Positions 32,300-41,291 of a stretch of DNA of 64,000 nucleotides are shown piece by piece. Below the pieces are notes generated by a model. It searched no databases and was not told the DNA's origin. It saw nothing but the letters and a program-made list of their open reading frames with translations. The translations under genes and the position numbers were made by a program. The first letter of the stretch is position 1. Each line of letters starts with the position of its first letter. Origin of the DNA: Paractinoplanes lichenicola (GTDB lineage Bacteria > Actinomycetota > Actinomycetes > Mycobacteriales > Micromonosporaceae); NCBI RefSeq assembly GCF_016785085.1, contig NZ_JAENHO010000005.1:248001-312000 (forward strand), read 5' to 3'.

Positions 32300-33580
32300 A
32301 TGCGCGTATTCACCCGACGTCTCGTGGCCGCGGCGGCCGTCGCCGCGGTGGCGTCGACGTTCGCCGCGACACCCGCACAGGCAACGATCAAGCCGTACGT
32401 CAAGGTCGGCTACTTCACCCAGTGGGGCATCTACGGCCGCGACTTCCAGCTGGCCAAGGTGCAGAAGTCCGGCGCCGCGAGCCGCCTGACCCACATCAAC
32501 TACGCGTTCGGCCCGGTCACCGCGGACGGGCTCTGCGCCTCGGCCGACGCGTGGGCCGACTGGCAGACCCCGTTCTCGGCCGAGAACAGCGTCGACGGCG
32601 TCGCCGACGTCGAGGGCCAGCCGATCTCGGGCAACCTCAACCAGATCAAGGAACTCAAGGCCAAGAACCCGAAGCTGCGCGTGCTGATCTCGCTCGGCGG
32701 CTGGACCGGCTCGAAGTACTTCTCGGACGCGGCGCTGACCGACGCCTCCCGTACGAAGCTCGTCTCCTCCTGCGTCGACCTGTGGATCAAGGGCAACCTG
32801 CCCGGCCTGCCCGCCGGGGTGGCGTCCGGGATCCTCGACGGCATCGACCTCGACTGGGAATGGCCCGGCTCCGAGGGTGAGGTCGGCAATATCATCCGGC
32901 CCGAGGACAAGCAGAACTTCACGCTGCTGACCGCCGAGTTCCGCAAGCAGCTCGACGCCTTGAGCAAGACCACCAAGAGGCACTACGACCTGACGGCCTT
33001 CCTGCCCGCCTCGCCGGTCAAGGTCGACGCCGGCTTCGAGGGCAAGATCTTCAAGTACCTCGACTTCGCCACGGTGCAGGGCTACGACTTCCACGGCTCG
33101 TGGGAGGCCCGCACCAACCAGCAGTCCGCGATCTTCGTGCCGAAGGGCGCCCCCGACAACCCCGACTTCTCGTCCGAGGTCGCGATCAACAAGTGGCTCT
33201 CGGTCGGCGCCCCGCGCAAGAAGCTGGTGCTCGGCCTGCCCTACTACAGCCAGGGCTGGACCGGCGTCACCGCGCCCGGCAACGGCCTGTTCGCCCCGGC
33301 CACCGGCCCCGCGCCGGGCAAGTTCGCGGCCGGCACCGAGGACTACAAGACGGTCAAGACGCTGCCCGGCTTCAAGACCTACCGTGACCTCAAGTCGGGC
33401 CACTCGTGGCTGTTCGACGGCACCACGTTCTGGACCTACGACGACCCGGCCATGATGCTCCAGAAGACCCTCTACATCCGGGCCAAGGGCCTGGGCGGCG
33501 CGATGATGTGGTCGCTCGACGGCGACGACACCAACGCCTCGCTGACCAAGGCCGTCTCGACGGGTCTCTGGACCCCCTGA
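32300..33580 (+). CDS. Secreted GH18 chitinase
   Basis: 426 residues with a signal peptide ending near Ala28 (ATPAQA). The catalytic DxxDxDxE motif is complete: Asp180, Asp183, Asp185 and Glu187 in DGIDLDWEWPG. The conserved barrel strands KVGYFTQWGIYGRDF, VLISLGGWTGS and the C-terminal GLGGAMMWSLDGD are present. It hydrolyses chitin with retention via the substrate acetamido group. There is no carbohydrate-binding module, so it probably acts on soluble or accessible chitin. An inverted repeat lies just upstream and a 13-bp hairpin terminator follows. Confidence 0.93.
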   Translation: MRVFTRRLVAAAAVAAVASTFAATPAQATIKPYVKVGYFTQWGIYGRDFQLAKVQKSGAASRLTHINYAFGPVTADGLCASADAWADWQTPFSAENSVDGVADVEGQPISGNLNQIKELKAKNPKLRVLISLGGWTGSKYFSDAALTDASRTKLVSSCVDLWIKGNLPGLPAGVASGILDGIDLDWEWPGSEGEVGNIIRPEDKQNFTLLTAEFRKQLDALSKTTKRHYDLTAFLPASPVKVDAGFEGKIFKYLDFATVQGYDFHGSWEARTNQQSAIFVPKGAPDNPDFSSEVAINKWLSVGAPRKKLVLGLPYYSQGWTGVTAPGNGLFAPATGPAPGKFAAGTEDYKTVKTLPGFKTYRDLKSGHSWLFDGTTFWTYDDPAMMLQKTLYIRAKGLGGAMMWSLDGDDTNASLTKAVSTGLWTP

Positions 33581-33597
33581 CCGGTCGTTCCGCCGTC

Positions 33598-33627
33598 CGC
33601 GCCCATCCCCGTACGGGGGTGGGCGCG
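33598..33627 (+). terminator. Strong hairpin after the chitinase gene
   Basis: CGCGCCCATCCCC pairs with GGGGGTGGGCGCG (13 bp, one T-G pair) around a GTAC loop, 17 bp past the chitinase stop codon, followed by tctctt. It insulates the downstream toxin operon. Confidence 0.85.
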
Positions 33628-33722
33628 TCTCTTGGGCGAGACGTGCTTCAATGTCTCGTCCGCATCGAGGTCGATCACTCGGTGCAGGCATCTTCGCAGT
33701 GAGTCCACGGGGGAAACTGAAT

Positions 33723-36700
33723 ATGCGATTGCGACGACGGCTGCACACCTTTGTGACAGCCGCACTGACGGCGGCTGTCCTCATCCCGGTGCTGCACGCG
33801 CCACCCGCGGCGGCGGCGCCCGCCTCCGCCCTCCTGCTGGCCGAGGGCGACCCGCTGCCCATTCCGCCGCTCGTGACGGAGTCGTGGGACGGCAAGACCG
33901 GCATCGACACCTCGAACGAGCGCTGGCGCAAGGCGGTGGCGGACGTCGCCGAGTTCACTCCGGAACCGGAGATCCGCGACGCCGCCCTGGCCGCGCTGGC
34001 CGCCGCCGACCCGGCCGCCATCCAGAAGTTCGCCATGGTCGACATGCCGGCCCTGACCAAGCAGGTCGCCGCCCGCAAGAAGCAGGAGGCGGCGGACAAC
34101 CTGGCCCGGATCAAGGCCATGGCCGGCACCGGCGGTCCCTACTTCAACGCCGAGGTGCAGCGGGTGCTGGCCGGCACGGACGGCGACCGGGCGGCGTTCC
34201 TCGCCTACGGCGCCGACGTGGCGCGCGCCCGTGACGAGAAGGTCGCCGCCGACGGCCGGGAGCGCGCCGGCCAGCTGCGCGACCGGCTGCGGGTCCTCGC
34301 CGCCGCCGCGCCGGCCGAGTCCAAGGTGAAGGCCGCGGCCGAGCAGGCACTGGCCGGCGACGACGCCGCGGTGGCGGCGTTCTGGGCGACCGGATATCTG
34401 GCCGCGGCCAAGGCCGATGCCGCCGAGCGCGAGCAATATCTGAAGGACCTGGAGGCGCGCAACAAGGCCGCCGAGGAGCTGTCCGACCTGGCCCAGCGGG
34501 CCAAGCGCGCCTCCGAGGCGCGAACCCGGCTGCTGGCCGCGCACGGCGACGCGGTCCGGGCCCTCCAGCGCGCGGCCAACGCCATGGGTGGCGCCGCGAA
34601 CGCGGCCCGGCACGCCGAGCGCGTGCTGACCGCCGGGGCCGGCACGTCGGCGTCCAAGGCGCCCGAGCTGGCCGCGGCGAAGACGCAGACCGCCAACGAG
34701 CTGCGCGCCGCGCAGCAGGCCGCCGAGCAGGCCGGCACGGCGGCGGCGATCGCCACCACGGCCGCCGACGAGCTGGTCGACACCGGCCTGGTCTACGGGG
34801 CCGAGTGGTCGCTGATCGTCAACGGCATGGCCGAGGCTTCCACCGCCGCGGCCGGGGCGACCGAGACCGCGCTCAACGCCGTCGACGCCACCATCGCCAC
34901 CAACAACGCGCAGGACGCCCAGGCCAAGGCCGAGGCGCACGCCCGGCAGGCGGAGCGGTGGCGCAAGCTGGCCGCGGACCACGCCGCCGCCGCCAAGAAG
35001 CTCGCCGCGGCCGCCGCCAAGCAGGCCGCCGCGGCCAAGACCGCCGCCGCGCGCACCAAGGCCGCCCGGGTCAAGGCCGAGCAGGCCGAGGCCGCCGCCG
35101 TGGCCGCCGCCGCCCGCGCCCACCAGCACCGGCTGACCGCCGAGGCCGAGGCCGAGACCGCACGCCAGCAGCGCGTCATCGCCGAGCGGGAGCGGGCCAA
35201 CGCGGCCGCGGCCCGGGCCCGGGCCGAGGAGCAGGCGGCAGTCGCCCGGTCGGCTCGCGGCAACGCGGACGCCCAGGCGGCGATCGCCCGCGGCGCCCGC
35301 GACAAGTCGGTCACCGCCAACCAGGCGGCCGAGCAGGCCGACGTCCGGGCCTGGAAGCAGGAGGACGCGGCCCGGCAGGCCCGCGACGCCGCGCTCGAGG
35401 CCGAACGGGCCGAGCAGACCGCCAAGGCCAAGGCCAAGGCGCTCGAGGCGCAGGCCAAGGCCTACGCGACCGATTCCGCCGGAGCCGAGGCACAGCGTCA
35501 GGCCGACGAGGCGAACGCGCAGGCCGGCGTGGCCGGCACCGCCGCCCGCTCGGCCCGGGGCTCGGCCAACGTCGCCACCGGCGCCGCGGCCAACGCCCGG
35601 GCCGCCGCCACCCAGGCCCAGCAGGCCGCGTCCCGGGCCCTCGCCGCGGCGCAGGCCGCCGAGGCCGCCGCGGCCCGCGCGGACGCGGCCGCCGACGCCG
35701 CCGAGGCGGACGCGCGGGCGACCCACGCCGCGCGGATGCGGGCCGAGGCCCAGGCCGCCGAGGCGACCCGGCAGGAGGTCAAGGCGGCCGAGGCGGCCTC
35801 GGCCGCGGTGAAGTTCGCCCAGCAGGCCGCGGAGGAAGCGATGCAGGCGCTGTGGGCGGCCAACCGCACCCGCGACGAGGCGCAGGCGGCCACCACCGAG
35901 GCCGTGGCGGCCGCCCACCAGGCCGACCTGGCGGTGACCGCCGCCGCGGCGGCCCGGCAGTCGGCCGCGGGTATCGCCGAGCCCGCCAACGCCGCGATCG
36001 GTCTGGTCACGCCGTTCACCGGCGCCGACATCGACGCCGACTTCGTGACCGTGGTGGCCGAGCAGGCCCGCACCATCGGCGCCGAGCAGGCCGAGGCCGC
36101 CGCGCGGCGTGCCGCCGAGGCGCTGACCGCGGCCGACCTCGCCCAGCAGGCCGCCGAGCGGGCCAACGACCAGGTGCGCCCGGCCTACCAGTCGGCGGCG
36201 GACGCGGCCAAGTCGGCCTCCGACGCGGCCAAGTCGGCCGCCGAGGCCAAGAAGTCGGCGGCCGAGGCCGCGGCCGACGGCGCCGCGGCGCGGTCCGCCG
36301 CGGCGAACGCGGTGGCCGCGGACGCCCGGGCCCGGGCCGACGCCGCGGCCGCCCGCGCGGCGGCGAACCAGGCGGCCGACGACGCGGCCATCGCCGGCCG
36401 GAGCGCCCAGGCGGCGCAGGCCGACGCCAACGCCGCGGCCGCCGCGGCCAGCGCGGCCGAGGCCGACGCGGCCGCCGCGCGGAAGTCGGCCACCGACGCC
36501 GAGGGCTACGCCGCCGAGGCGCGCACCAATGCGGACGAGGCCCAGAAGTGGGCCGACGACGCCGACAAGGCCGTCGACCTCGCCTTCTCGCACGCCGTGG
36601 AGGCCCAGCAGGCGGCCGACCGGGCCGAGGCGGCCGAGCGGCAGCGGGAGCAGGACGCGCGCGGCGCCGCCCTCGAGGGCGACAACGGCGTGCCCGACCC

Positions 36701-37460
36701 CGACCGCGAGCAGGAGATCCTCGACCAGCTCAGCCCGGAGGACCGCGAGCGCTACCAGCAGTACAAGGACCTGGCCGGTCAGGACATCCTCGACTTCATC
36801 GAGGACAACCTCGGTGACCTGATCGCCGACCTGTCCGGCTGGACCGACGTCAAGAAGTGCTTCACCGAGGGCAACGTCGAGGCGTGCCTGTGGACGCTGG
36901 CCAGCATCATCCCGGTCGGCAAGATCTTCAGCACCGGCGGCAAGGCGATCAAGCAGATCCTGCGGCTGGCGCCGAAGCTGCGGAAGTTCCTCGACGAGAT
37001 CAAGGCCGGCAAGAAGGGTCTCAAAGAGCTCGAGGAGTTCGCCCAGCAGATGGGTGAGGCCTGCAAGGTGGTTCCGCAGGCCCGTGCGGCGTCCGCGCAG
37101 CGAGCGGCCGCGGCCAACTGCGGCAGCGCGGCGGCCGGGTGGGCCAAGAAGGCCAACTTCAGCAAGCGGTCGACCATGCAGAAGAAGTGGGACGCCCACA
37201 AGACGGACTGGGGCCTGACCGGCAACGCGACCAACAAGAGCCTGGCCGAGTGGGAGCAGATCATGCGGAACCACATGACGGCGCCCAACACGAAGATCTA
37301 CCGGTTCAACTACCGTGGGCAGGGCCCGGCAGTCGGGTTCATCGACCCGGCGAGCAAGAAGATGGTCATGCTGAACCCCAAGGACGGCTCGTTCTGGACC
37401 GGCTACAAGCTGGGCGACAACCAGTTCACCGACATCGTCGACAAGGGCTGGCTCTGGTGA
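33723..37460 (+). CDS. Secreted polymorphic toxin: ALF repeats, Ala-rich coiled coil, colicin D-like tRNase
   Basis: 1245 residues. A Sec signal peptide (about 1-34) is followed by ALF-type repeats (about 60-240; QRVLAGTDGDRAAFLAYGA, EQALAGDDAAVAAFWATGY), then roughly 700 residues of Ala-rich coiled coil, then a pretoxin segment (about 1000-1100; TDVKKCFTEGNVEACLWTLA). The last 104 residues form the toxin. HKTDWGL (His1159) aligns with HAVDFGV around the catalytic His611 of colicin D, and GSFWTGYKL with GEFLSGWKI. Colicin D cleaves tRNA-Arg in the anticodon loop; the same chemistry is inferred here. ATG 33723 has GGGGGAAA upstream. Confidence 0.82.
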   Translation: MRLRRRLHTFVTAALTAAVLIPVLHAPPAAAAPASALLLAEGDPLPIPPLVTESWDGKTGIDTSNERWRKAVADVAEFTPEPEIRDAALAALAAADPAAIQKFAMVDMPALTKQVAARKKQEAADNLARIKAMAGTGGPYFNAEVQRVLAGTDGDRAAFLAYGADVARARDEKVAADGRERAGQLRDRLRVLAAAAPAESKVKAAAEQALAGDDAAVAAFWATGYLAAAKADAAEREQYLKDLEARNKAAEELSDLAQRAKRASEARTRLLAAHGDAVRALQRAANAMGGAANAARHAERVLTAGAGTSASKAPELAAAKTQTANELRAAQQAAEQAGTAAAIATTAADELVDTGLVYGAEWSLIVNGMAEASTAAAGATETALNAVDATIATNNAQDAQAKAEAHARQAERWRKLAADHAAAAKKLAAAAAKQAAAAKTAAARTKAARVKAEQAEAAAVAAAARAHQHRLTAEAEAETARQQRVIAERERANAAAARARAEEQAAVARSARGNADAQAAIARGARDKSVTANQAAEQADVRAWKQEDAARQARDAALEAERAEQTAKAKAKALEAQAKAYATDSAGAEAQRQADEANAQAGVAGTAARSARGSANVATGAAANARAAATQAQQAASRALAAAQAAEAAAARADAAADAAEADARATHAARMRAEAQAAEATRQEVKAAEAASAAVKFAQQAAEEAMQALWAANRTRDEAQAATTEAVAAAHQADLAVTAAAAARQSAAGIAEPANAAIGLVTPFTGADIDADFVTVVAEQARTIGAEQAEAAARRAAEALTAADLAQQAAERANDQVRPAYQSAADAAKSASDAAKSAAEAKKSAAEAAADGAAARSAAANAVAADARARADAAAARAAANQAADDAAIAGRSAQAAQADANAAAAAASAAEADAAAARKSATDAEGYAAEARTNADEAQKWADDADKAVDLAFSHAVEAQQAADRAEAAERQREQDARGAALEGDNGVPDPDREQEILDQLSPEDRERYQQYKDLAGQDILDFIEDNLGDLIADLSGWTDVKKCFTEGNVEACLWTLASIIPVGKIFSTGGKAIKQILRLAPKLRKFLDEIKAGKKGLKELEEFAQQMGEACKVVPQARAASAQRAAAANCGSAAAGWAKKANFSKRSTMQKKWDAHKTDWGLTGNATNKSLAEWEQIMRNHMTAPNTKIYRFNYRGQGPAVGFIDPASKKMVMLNPKDGSFWTGYKLGDNQFTDIVDKGWLW

Positions 37461-37789
37461 CCCGACCGGAACGGCCGCGGGCCTGGGCGCGGCCGTCCGA
37501 AGCCCCGCCCGGCTCCGGGACGGCCACCCAGGTGGATCTGATGCGCCGCCTGGTGGCCGGGCAGATCAGCGGGCCACGGTTCGCCGTCGACTGGTTCGAG
37601 GCGCGGCGCCAGGTGCTGAACGACGGCGAGCGCACGCGGGAGCCGTTCGAGCGGGTGCTGCTCGACGTCTTCTATCTGCTCGAGGACGACTACGTGATCC
37701 CGGTGGGGCTGCGCGGCCCCGGCGACCTCACCGACGAGCAGCTCACCACAAAGATCCGTGCGGCCCTGGCCAGGCTCGACGCGCTGTAG
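37457..37789 (+). CDS. Colicin D-type immunity protein
   Basis: 110 residues. The core VDLMRRLVAGQISGPRFAVD, the following WFEARRQVL, and the helix FERVLLDVFYLLEDDYVIP match the colicin D/E5-type immunity fold, including the L-x-x-x-F-L-x-x-x-I-x-A-x-x-F pattern of the colicin D inhibitor. It should bind the C-terminal nuclease before export. The GTG start overlaps the toxin stop in GTGA, so the antidote is made by coupled translation. An Arg/Pro-rich N-terminal extension of about 25 residues precedes the fold. A 9-bp hairpin follows. Confidence 0.8.
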   Translation: MTRPERPRAWARPSEAPPGSGTATQVDLMRRLVAGQISGPRFAVDWFEARRQVLNDGERTREPFERVLLDVFYLLEDDYVIPVGLRGPGDLTDEQLTTKIRAALARLDAL

Positions 37790-37799
37790 GAAGCGGTGG

Positions 37800-37833
37800 A
37801 ACGGCCGGCTCGTCGATGGACGGACCGGCCGTT
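37800..37833 (+). terminator. Hairpin terminator of the toxin-immunity operon
   Basis: AACGGCCGG pairs perfectly with CCGGCCGTT over a 16-nt loop, beginning 10 bp after the immunity stop codon. Confidence 0.75.
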
Positions 37834-37936
37834 CGGCGCAGTTCGTAAACCGCTGGGCGCAGGATGATCGCTTGTAACGGGCGTGTGTCGTTAGCGTGAC
37901 TGTGACCGTCTCCACAGTTACGAGGAGGTACGGCTG

Positions 37937-38164
37937 ATGGCGGAGCCCGAAACGCCGAAAGCAGTGCCCGCAGCCCGCAGCGATCGCAGCCCCTGGAACT
38001 GGCTGCTGGTCATCCCCATCGTGCTGCCCGTGCTGACCCCGCTGTTCAACCACGACTCGCCCCGGTTGTGGGGCTTCCCGGCCTTCTACTGGCTGCAGTT
38101 CCTCTTCATCCTCGTCGGCGTGGCGACGACCTCGCTCGTCTATCAGATGACGAAGAAGCGGTGA
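37937..38164 (+). CDS. DUF3311 small membrane protein
   Basis: 75 residues with two membrane helices (NWLLVIPIVLPVLTPLFN and FYWLQFLFILVGVATTSLVY), the standard DUF3311 form. These proteins are encoded directly ahead of sodium:solute symporters, as here (4-bp gap), and are thought to be accessory subunits. ATG 37937 follows GAGGAGG. Confidence 0.9.
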   Translation: MAEPETPKAVPAARSDRSPWNWLLVIPIVLPVLTPLFNHDSPRLWGFPAFYWLQFLFILVGVATTSLVYQMTKKR

Positions 38165-38168
38165 CGTC

Positions 38169-39815
38169 ATGAGCGACCACATCACCGAGATCGTCGTCTT
38201 CACCCTCCTGTTCCTGCTGGTCAGCGGCATGGGCTTTGTCGCCGCGCGGTGGCGGGCGCCGCAGGACATGGAGCACCTCGACGAGTGGGGACTGGGCGGG
38301 CGCAGCTTCGGCGGCTGGATCACCTGGTTCCTGGTCGGCGGCGACCTCTACACGGCGTACACGTTCGTCGCCGTGCCCGCCCTGATCTTCGGCGCGGGCG
38401 CGGCCGGGTTCTTCGCGGTCCCGTACACGATCGTCATCTACCCGCTGTTCTTCCTGATCCTGATCCGGCTCTGGTCGGTGTCGCACCGGCACGGCTTCGT
38501 CACCCCGGCCGACTTCGTCCGTACGAGGTTCGGCTCGCCGACGCTGGCCCTGCTGATCGCCATCACGGGCATCGTCGCCACCATGCCGTACATCGCCCTG
38601 CAGCTGGTCGGCATCGAGGCCGTGCTCAAGACCATGGGCGTCACCGGGGAGAGCGCGGTCGCCCGGCACGCGCCGATCATCATCGCGTTCGCGATCCTCG
38701 CCGCGTACACGTATCAATCGGGCCTGCGCGCCCCGGCCCTGATCGCCTTCGTCAAGGACACGCTGATCTACATCGTGATCCTCGTGGCGGTCATCTACCT
38801 GCCCTACAAGCTGGGCGGCTGGGGCAGCATCTTCGACGCGGCCGAGGCCAAGTTCACCGCCTCACCGGCGCCCGGCGACGGCATCACGCTCAACGCCAAC
38901 AACCAGCTCCAATACATCACGCTGGCCCTGGGCTCGGCGCTCGCGCTGTTCCTCTACCCGCACAGCATCACCGGCGTGCTGGCCAGCAAGAACCGCAACG
39001 TGATCAAGCGGAACATGTCGGCCCTGCCGGCCTACAGCTTCCTGCTCGGCCTGCTCGCGCTGCTCGGCTACGCGGCCATCGCCTCGGGCGTCAAGCCGAT
39101 CACCGACCCGGCGACCGGCAAGGTGGACAGCAACACCGTCGTGCCGCTGCTGTTCGACATGCAGTTCCCGTCCTGGTTCGCGGGCGTCGCGTTCGCCGCG
39201 ATCGGCATCGGCGCACTGGTCCCGGCGGCCATCATGTCGATCGCCGCGGCCAACCTGTTCACCCGCAACATCTACAAGGAATATCTGCGCAAGGACGCGT
39301 CGCCGGCTCAGGAGGCGCGCGTCTCGAAGATCACCTCGCTGGTGGTGAAGGTCGGCGCGGTCGCCTGCATCGTCTTCCTCGACCCGCAGTTCTCCATCGA
39401 CCTGCAGCTGATCGGCGGCATCATCATCCTGCAGACCGCGCCCGCGGTGGCGCTCGGCCTGTTCACCCGCTGGCTGCACCGCGGCGGGCTGATCGCGGGC
39501 TGGGTCGTCGGCATGGGCCTGTCGATGTGGATGCTGTGGCAGATCCCGAACGCGGCGACCGGCCGGGCCCACTTCGGCGGCTCGGCGTTCCCGCTCTCCG
39601 ACTTCGGCTTCGACACCAAGCGCACGATCTACGTCGGCTTCGTCACCGTCATCCTGAACCTGCTGGTGGCCGTGATCGCGACGCTGATCCTGCGGGCGGC
39701 GAAGACGCCGGACGGGGTGGACGGCACCACCCTGGACGACTACTTCGCCGACGCGGGCGACCCCCGCGTCGACAAGGACGTGGCCGCGACCGTCGACCAC
39801 AAGTCGTCCACCTAG
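38169..39815 (+). CDS. Sodium:solute symporter, monocarboxylate type
   Basis: 548 residues with about 13 membrane helices. The N-terminal region WGLGGRSFGGWITWFLVGGD and the central YPHSITGVLASKNRNVIKRN match the SSF family, particularly MctC/ActP-type carriers of acetate, pyruvate and propionate. The substrate is inferred from the pairing with DUF3311. The C-terminus is an acidic tail. It forms a two-gene operon with the DUF3311 gene. Confidence 0.9.
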   Translation: MSDHITEIVVFTLLFLLVSGMGFVAARWRAPQDMEHLDEWGLGGRSFGGWITWFLVGGDLYTAYTFVAVPALIFGAGAAGFFAVPYTIVIYPLFFLILIRLWSVSHRHGFVTPADFVRTRFGSPTLALLIAITGIVATMPYIALQLVGIEAVLKTMGVTGESAVARHAPIIIAFAILAAYTYQSGLRAPALIAFVKDTLIYIVILVAVIYLPYKLGGWGSIFDAAEAKFTASPAPGDGITLNANNQLQYITLALGSALALFLYPHSITGVLASKNRNVIKRNMSALPAYSFLLGLLALLGYAAIASGVKPITDPATGKVDSNTVVPLLFDMQFPSWFAGVAFAAIGIGALVPAAIMSIAAANLFTRNIYKEYLRKDASPAQEARVSKITSLVVKVGAVACIVFLDPQFSIDLQLIGGIIILQTAPAVALGLFTRWLHRGGLIAGWVVGMGLSMWMLWQIPNAATGRAHFGGSAFPLSDFGFDTKRTIYVGFVTVILNLLVAVIATLILRAAKTPDGVDGTTLDDYFADAGDPRVDKDVAATVDHKSST

Positions 39816-39883
39816 CTTGATCCGCTCCTGGGAAGACGCCGCGCCCTTCGTCCGGGCGCGGCGTCTTTCGCTTTAATGATCCG

Positions 39884-40465
39884 ATGGCGCGCGACTGGGT
39901 GCGATGGCACGACGAGTACGACGTTCCGGGCTCGTCGCTGGCCCGCCGGCTCGAGGTGGTGCGGGACTGCCTCCGGCCGTTGCTCGACCGCCCCCGCCGC
40001 GTGCTCAGCATGTGCGCCGGCGACGGCCGCGACGTGCTGCCCCTGCTGCCCGCCGGGTCGCAAGCCGTCCTGGTCGAGTGGGACCCGGCGCTGGCCGCAC
40101 GGGCCGAGCAGGCGGCCCCCGCGGGCGTCACGGTGGTCACCGGCGACGCGGGCATCACCGACCCGTACGCCCCCGTGGCCCCCGCCGAGGTCGTGCTCGC
40201 CTGCGGCGTCTTCGGCAACATCCCGTACGCCGACACGTGCCGCACCATCGAGGCGCTGCCCACGTTGCTGGCCCCCGGCGGCACGGTCGTCTGGACCCGT
40301 GCCGGTGCCGGGGCCGCCGAGGTGCGCGACGTCTTCGCCGCGAACGGCTTCGACGAGCTGGCCTTCCACGAACCGCCGGACGCCCGTTTCCGCGTCGGAG
40401 TGCACCGCCTGCGCCGGCCGCCCGAACCGTTCGTCCCCGGCCTTCGCCTATTTACCTTCGTCTAG
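39884..40465 (+). CDS. Class I SAM-dependent methyltransferase
   Basis: 193 residues. The SAM-binding motif I is RVLSMCAGDGRDVLPLLP (about 39-56), motif II is AVLVEWDPALAARAEQ, and motif III is VVLACGVFGNIPYAD. The GDGRDVL form of motif I resembles small actinobacterial methyltransferases; the substrate is unknown. The 3' end overlaps the convergent VOC gene by 18 bp. Confidence 0.85.
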   Translation: MARDWVRWHDEYDVPGSSLARRLEVVRDCLRPLLDRPRRVLSMCAGDGRDVLPLLPAGSQAVLVEWDPALAARAEQAAPAGVTVVTGDAGITDPYAPVAPAEVVLACGVFGNIPYADTCRTIEALPTLLAPGGTVVWTRAGAGAAEVRDVFAANGFDELAFHEPPDARFRVGVHRLRRPPEPFVPGLRLFTFV

Positions 40466-40867
40466 TTCACTTTCATCCAGATACAGGCAGAACGGATGCC
40501 CCGCCGGGTCGAGCATCACGCGCACGGTTTTCTGCGGCTGATACTCGGCCACCGTGGCCCCCACCCCCACGGCATGCGCCACGGCCTCCTCCAGATCGTC
40601 CACTTCGATCTCGAGATGCATACTCATCTGCGGCTTTCCCGGCGCGGCCGGCCAAACGGGCCGCACGTAGTGCTCCTCGGTCTGAAACCCCAGGTTGAAC
40701 CCGGCCTGCTCGGACGGCGCGACGGCCCCGCCGAGCCCGTTCTCGGCCGGATAGAACTTCCAGTCGAGCAACCGCGAATAGAACCGTCCCAGAGCCACCC
40801 CGTCCGGCGCATCCAACGTCACGCCCCACCATTGCTTCCGACTCCGAAGCGGCACAACAGCCCCCAT
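40448..40867 (-). CDS. VOC (glyoxalase/bleomycin-resistance-like) family protein
   Basis: 139 residues in two beta-alpha-beta-beta-beta halves: WWGVTLDAPDGVALGRFYSR onward, and MSMHLEIEVDDLEEAVAHAV followed by VRVMLDPAGHPFCLYLDESE. The D-P-A-G-H-P-F-C motif is common in actinobacterial VOC proteins. ATG 40867 is preferred to longer frames. Metal-binding His/Glu cannot be matched confidently, so it may be a binding protein rather than an enzyme. Confidence 0.82.
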   Translation of the reverse strand: MGAVVPLRSRKQWWGVTLDAPDGVALGRFYSRLLDWKFYPAENGLGGAVAPSEQAGFNLGFQTEEHYVRPVWPAAPGKPQMSMHLEIEVDDLEEAVAHAVGVGATVAEYQPQKTVRVMLDPAGHPFCLYLDESELDEGK

Positions 40868-41291
40868 TCCATTCACTAACCGGCCTCCGGCCATTCAACC
40901 GACATTCCCACCCGTACGCGACCCCTCCGCACCGTGTCGTCCCGGCCCACCCGCCGACACCCACCGCCCGCTTGTCATCCGAAGCGGAAAAGGCCCAGCT
41001 GACAGGCTGTCGCAATGAGACAGGCGGCGGTCAAGTGCGCGGTCCGGGAATTCCGCCGCGCTTTGACGTGAACTGGCTGGTGCGGCGGCTCAAGCAAGCG
41101 CTCGAGCCTTTCGCGGCCTGCTCACGCGGGCCCGGGAATGCCGAGCTGCTGAGGGTCGTACGGGAAATCCTGGGCTTGTGATCGGTGACCCGGCGAAGGA
41201 GTTGAAGGGCTTCCGCGTGGCCGCGAATTCGGCGGCCGGCACCAAGCGGGGCACCGGACGAGGATCGTTCGGCTTCGCTTACTGTCGGGGA
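40868..41291. other. 424-bp intergenic region
   Basis: It separates the minus-strand VOC gene from the plus-strand MFS gene. Around 41068-41181 a short frame (GTG start, NWLVRRLKQALEPFAACSRG onward) has gene-like codon use and ends just before the transporter's upstream frame. It could encode a 37-residue peptide or be the remnant of a longer gene. Nothing else is supported. Confidence 0.4.

Noticed and set aside
33675..37274. 1199-codon open frame opposite the toxin gene
   Set aside because: Gly/Leu/Arg-rich low-complexity antisense of the Ala-rich coiled coil; no start signal or family.
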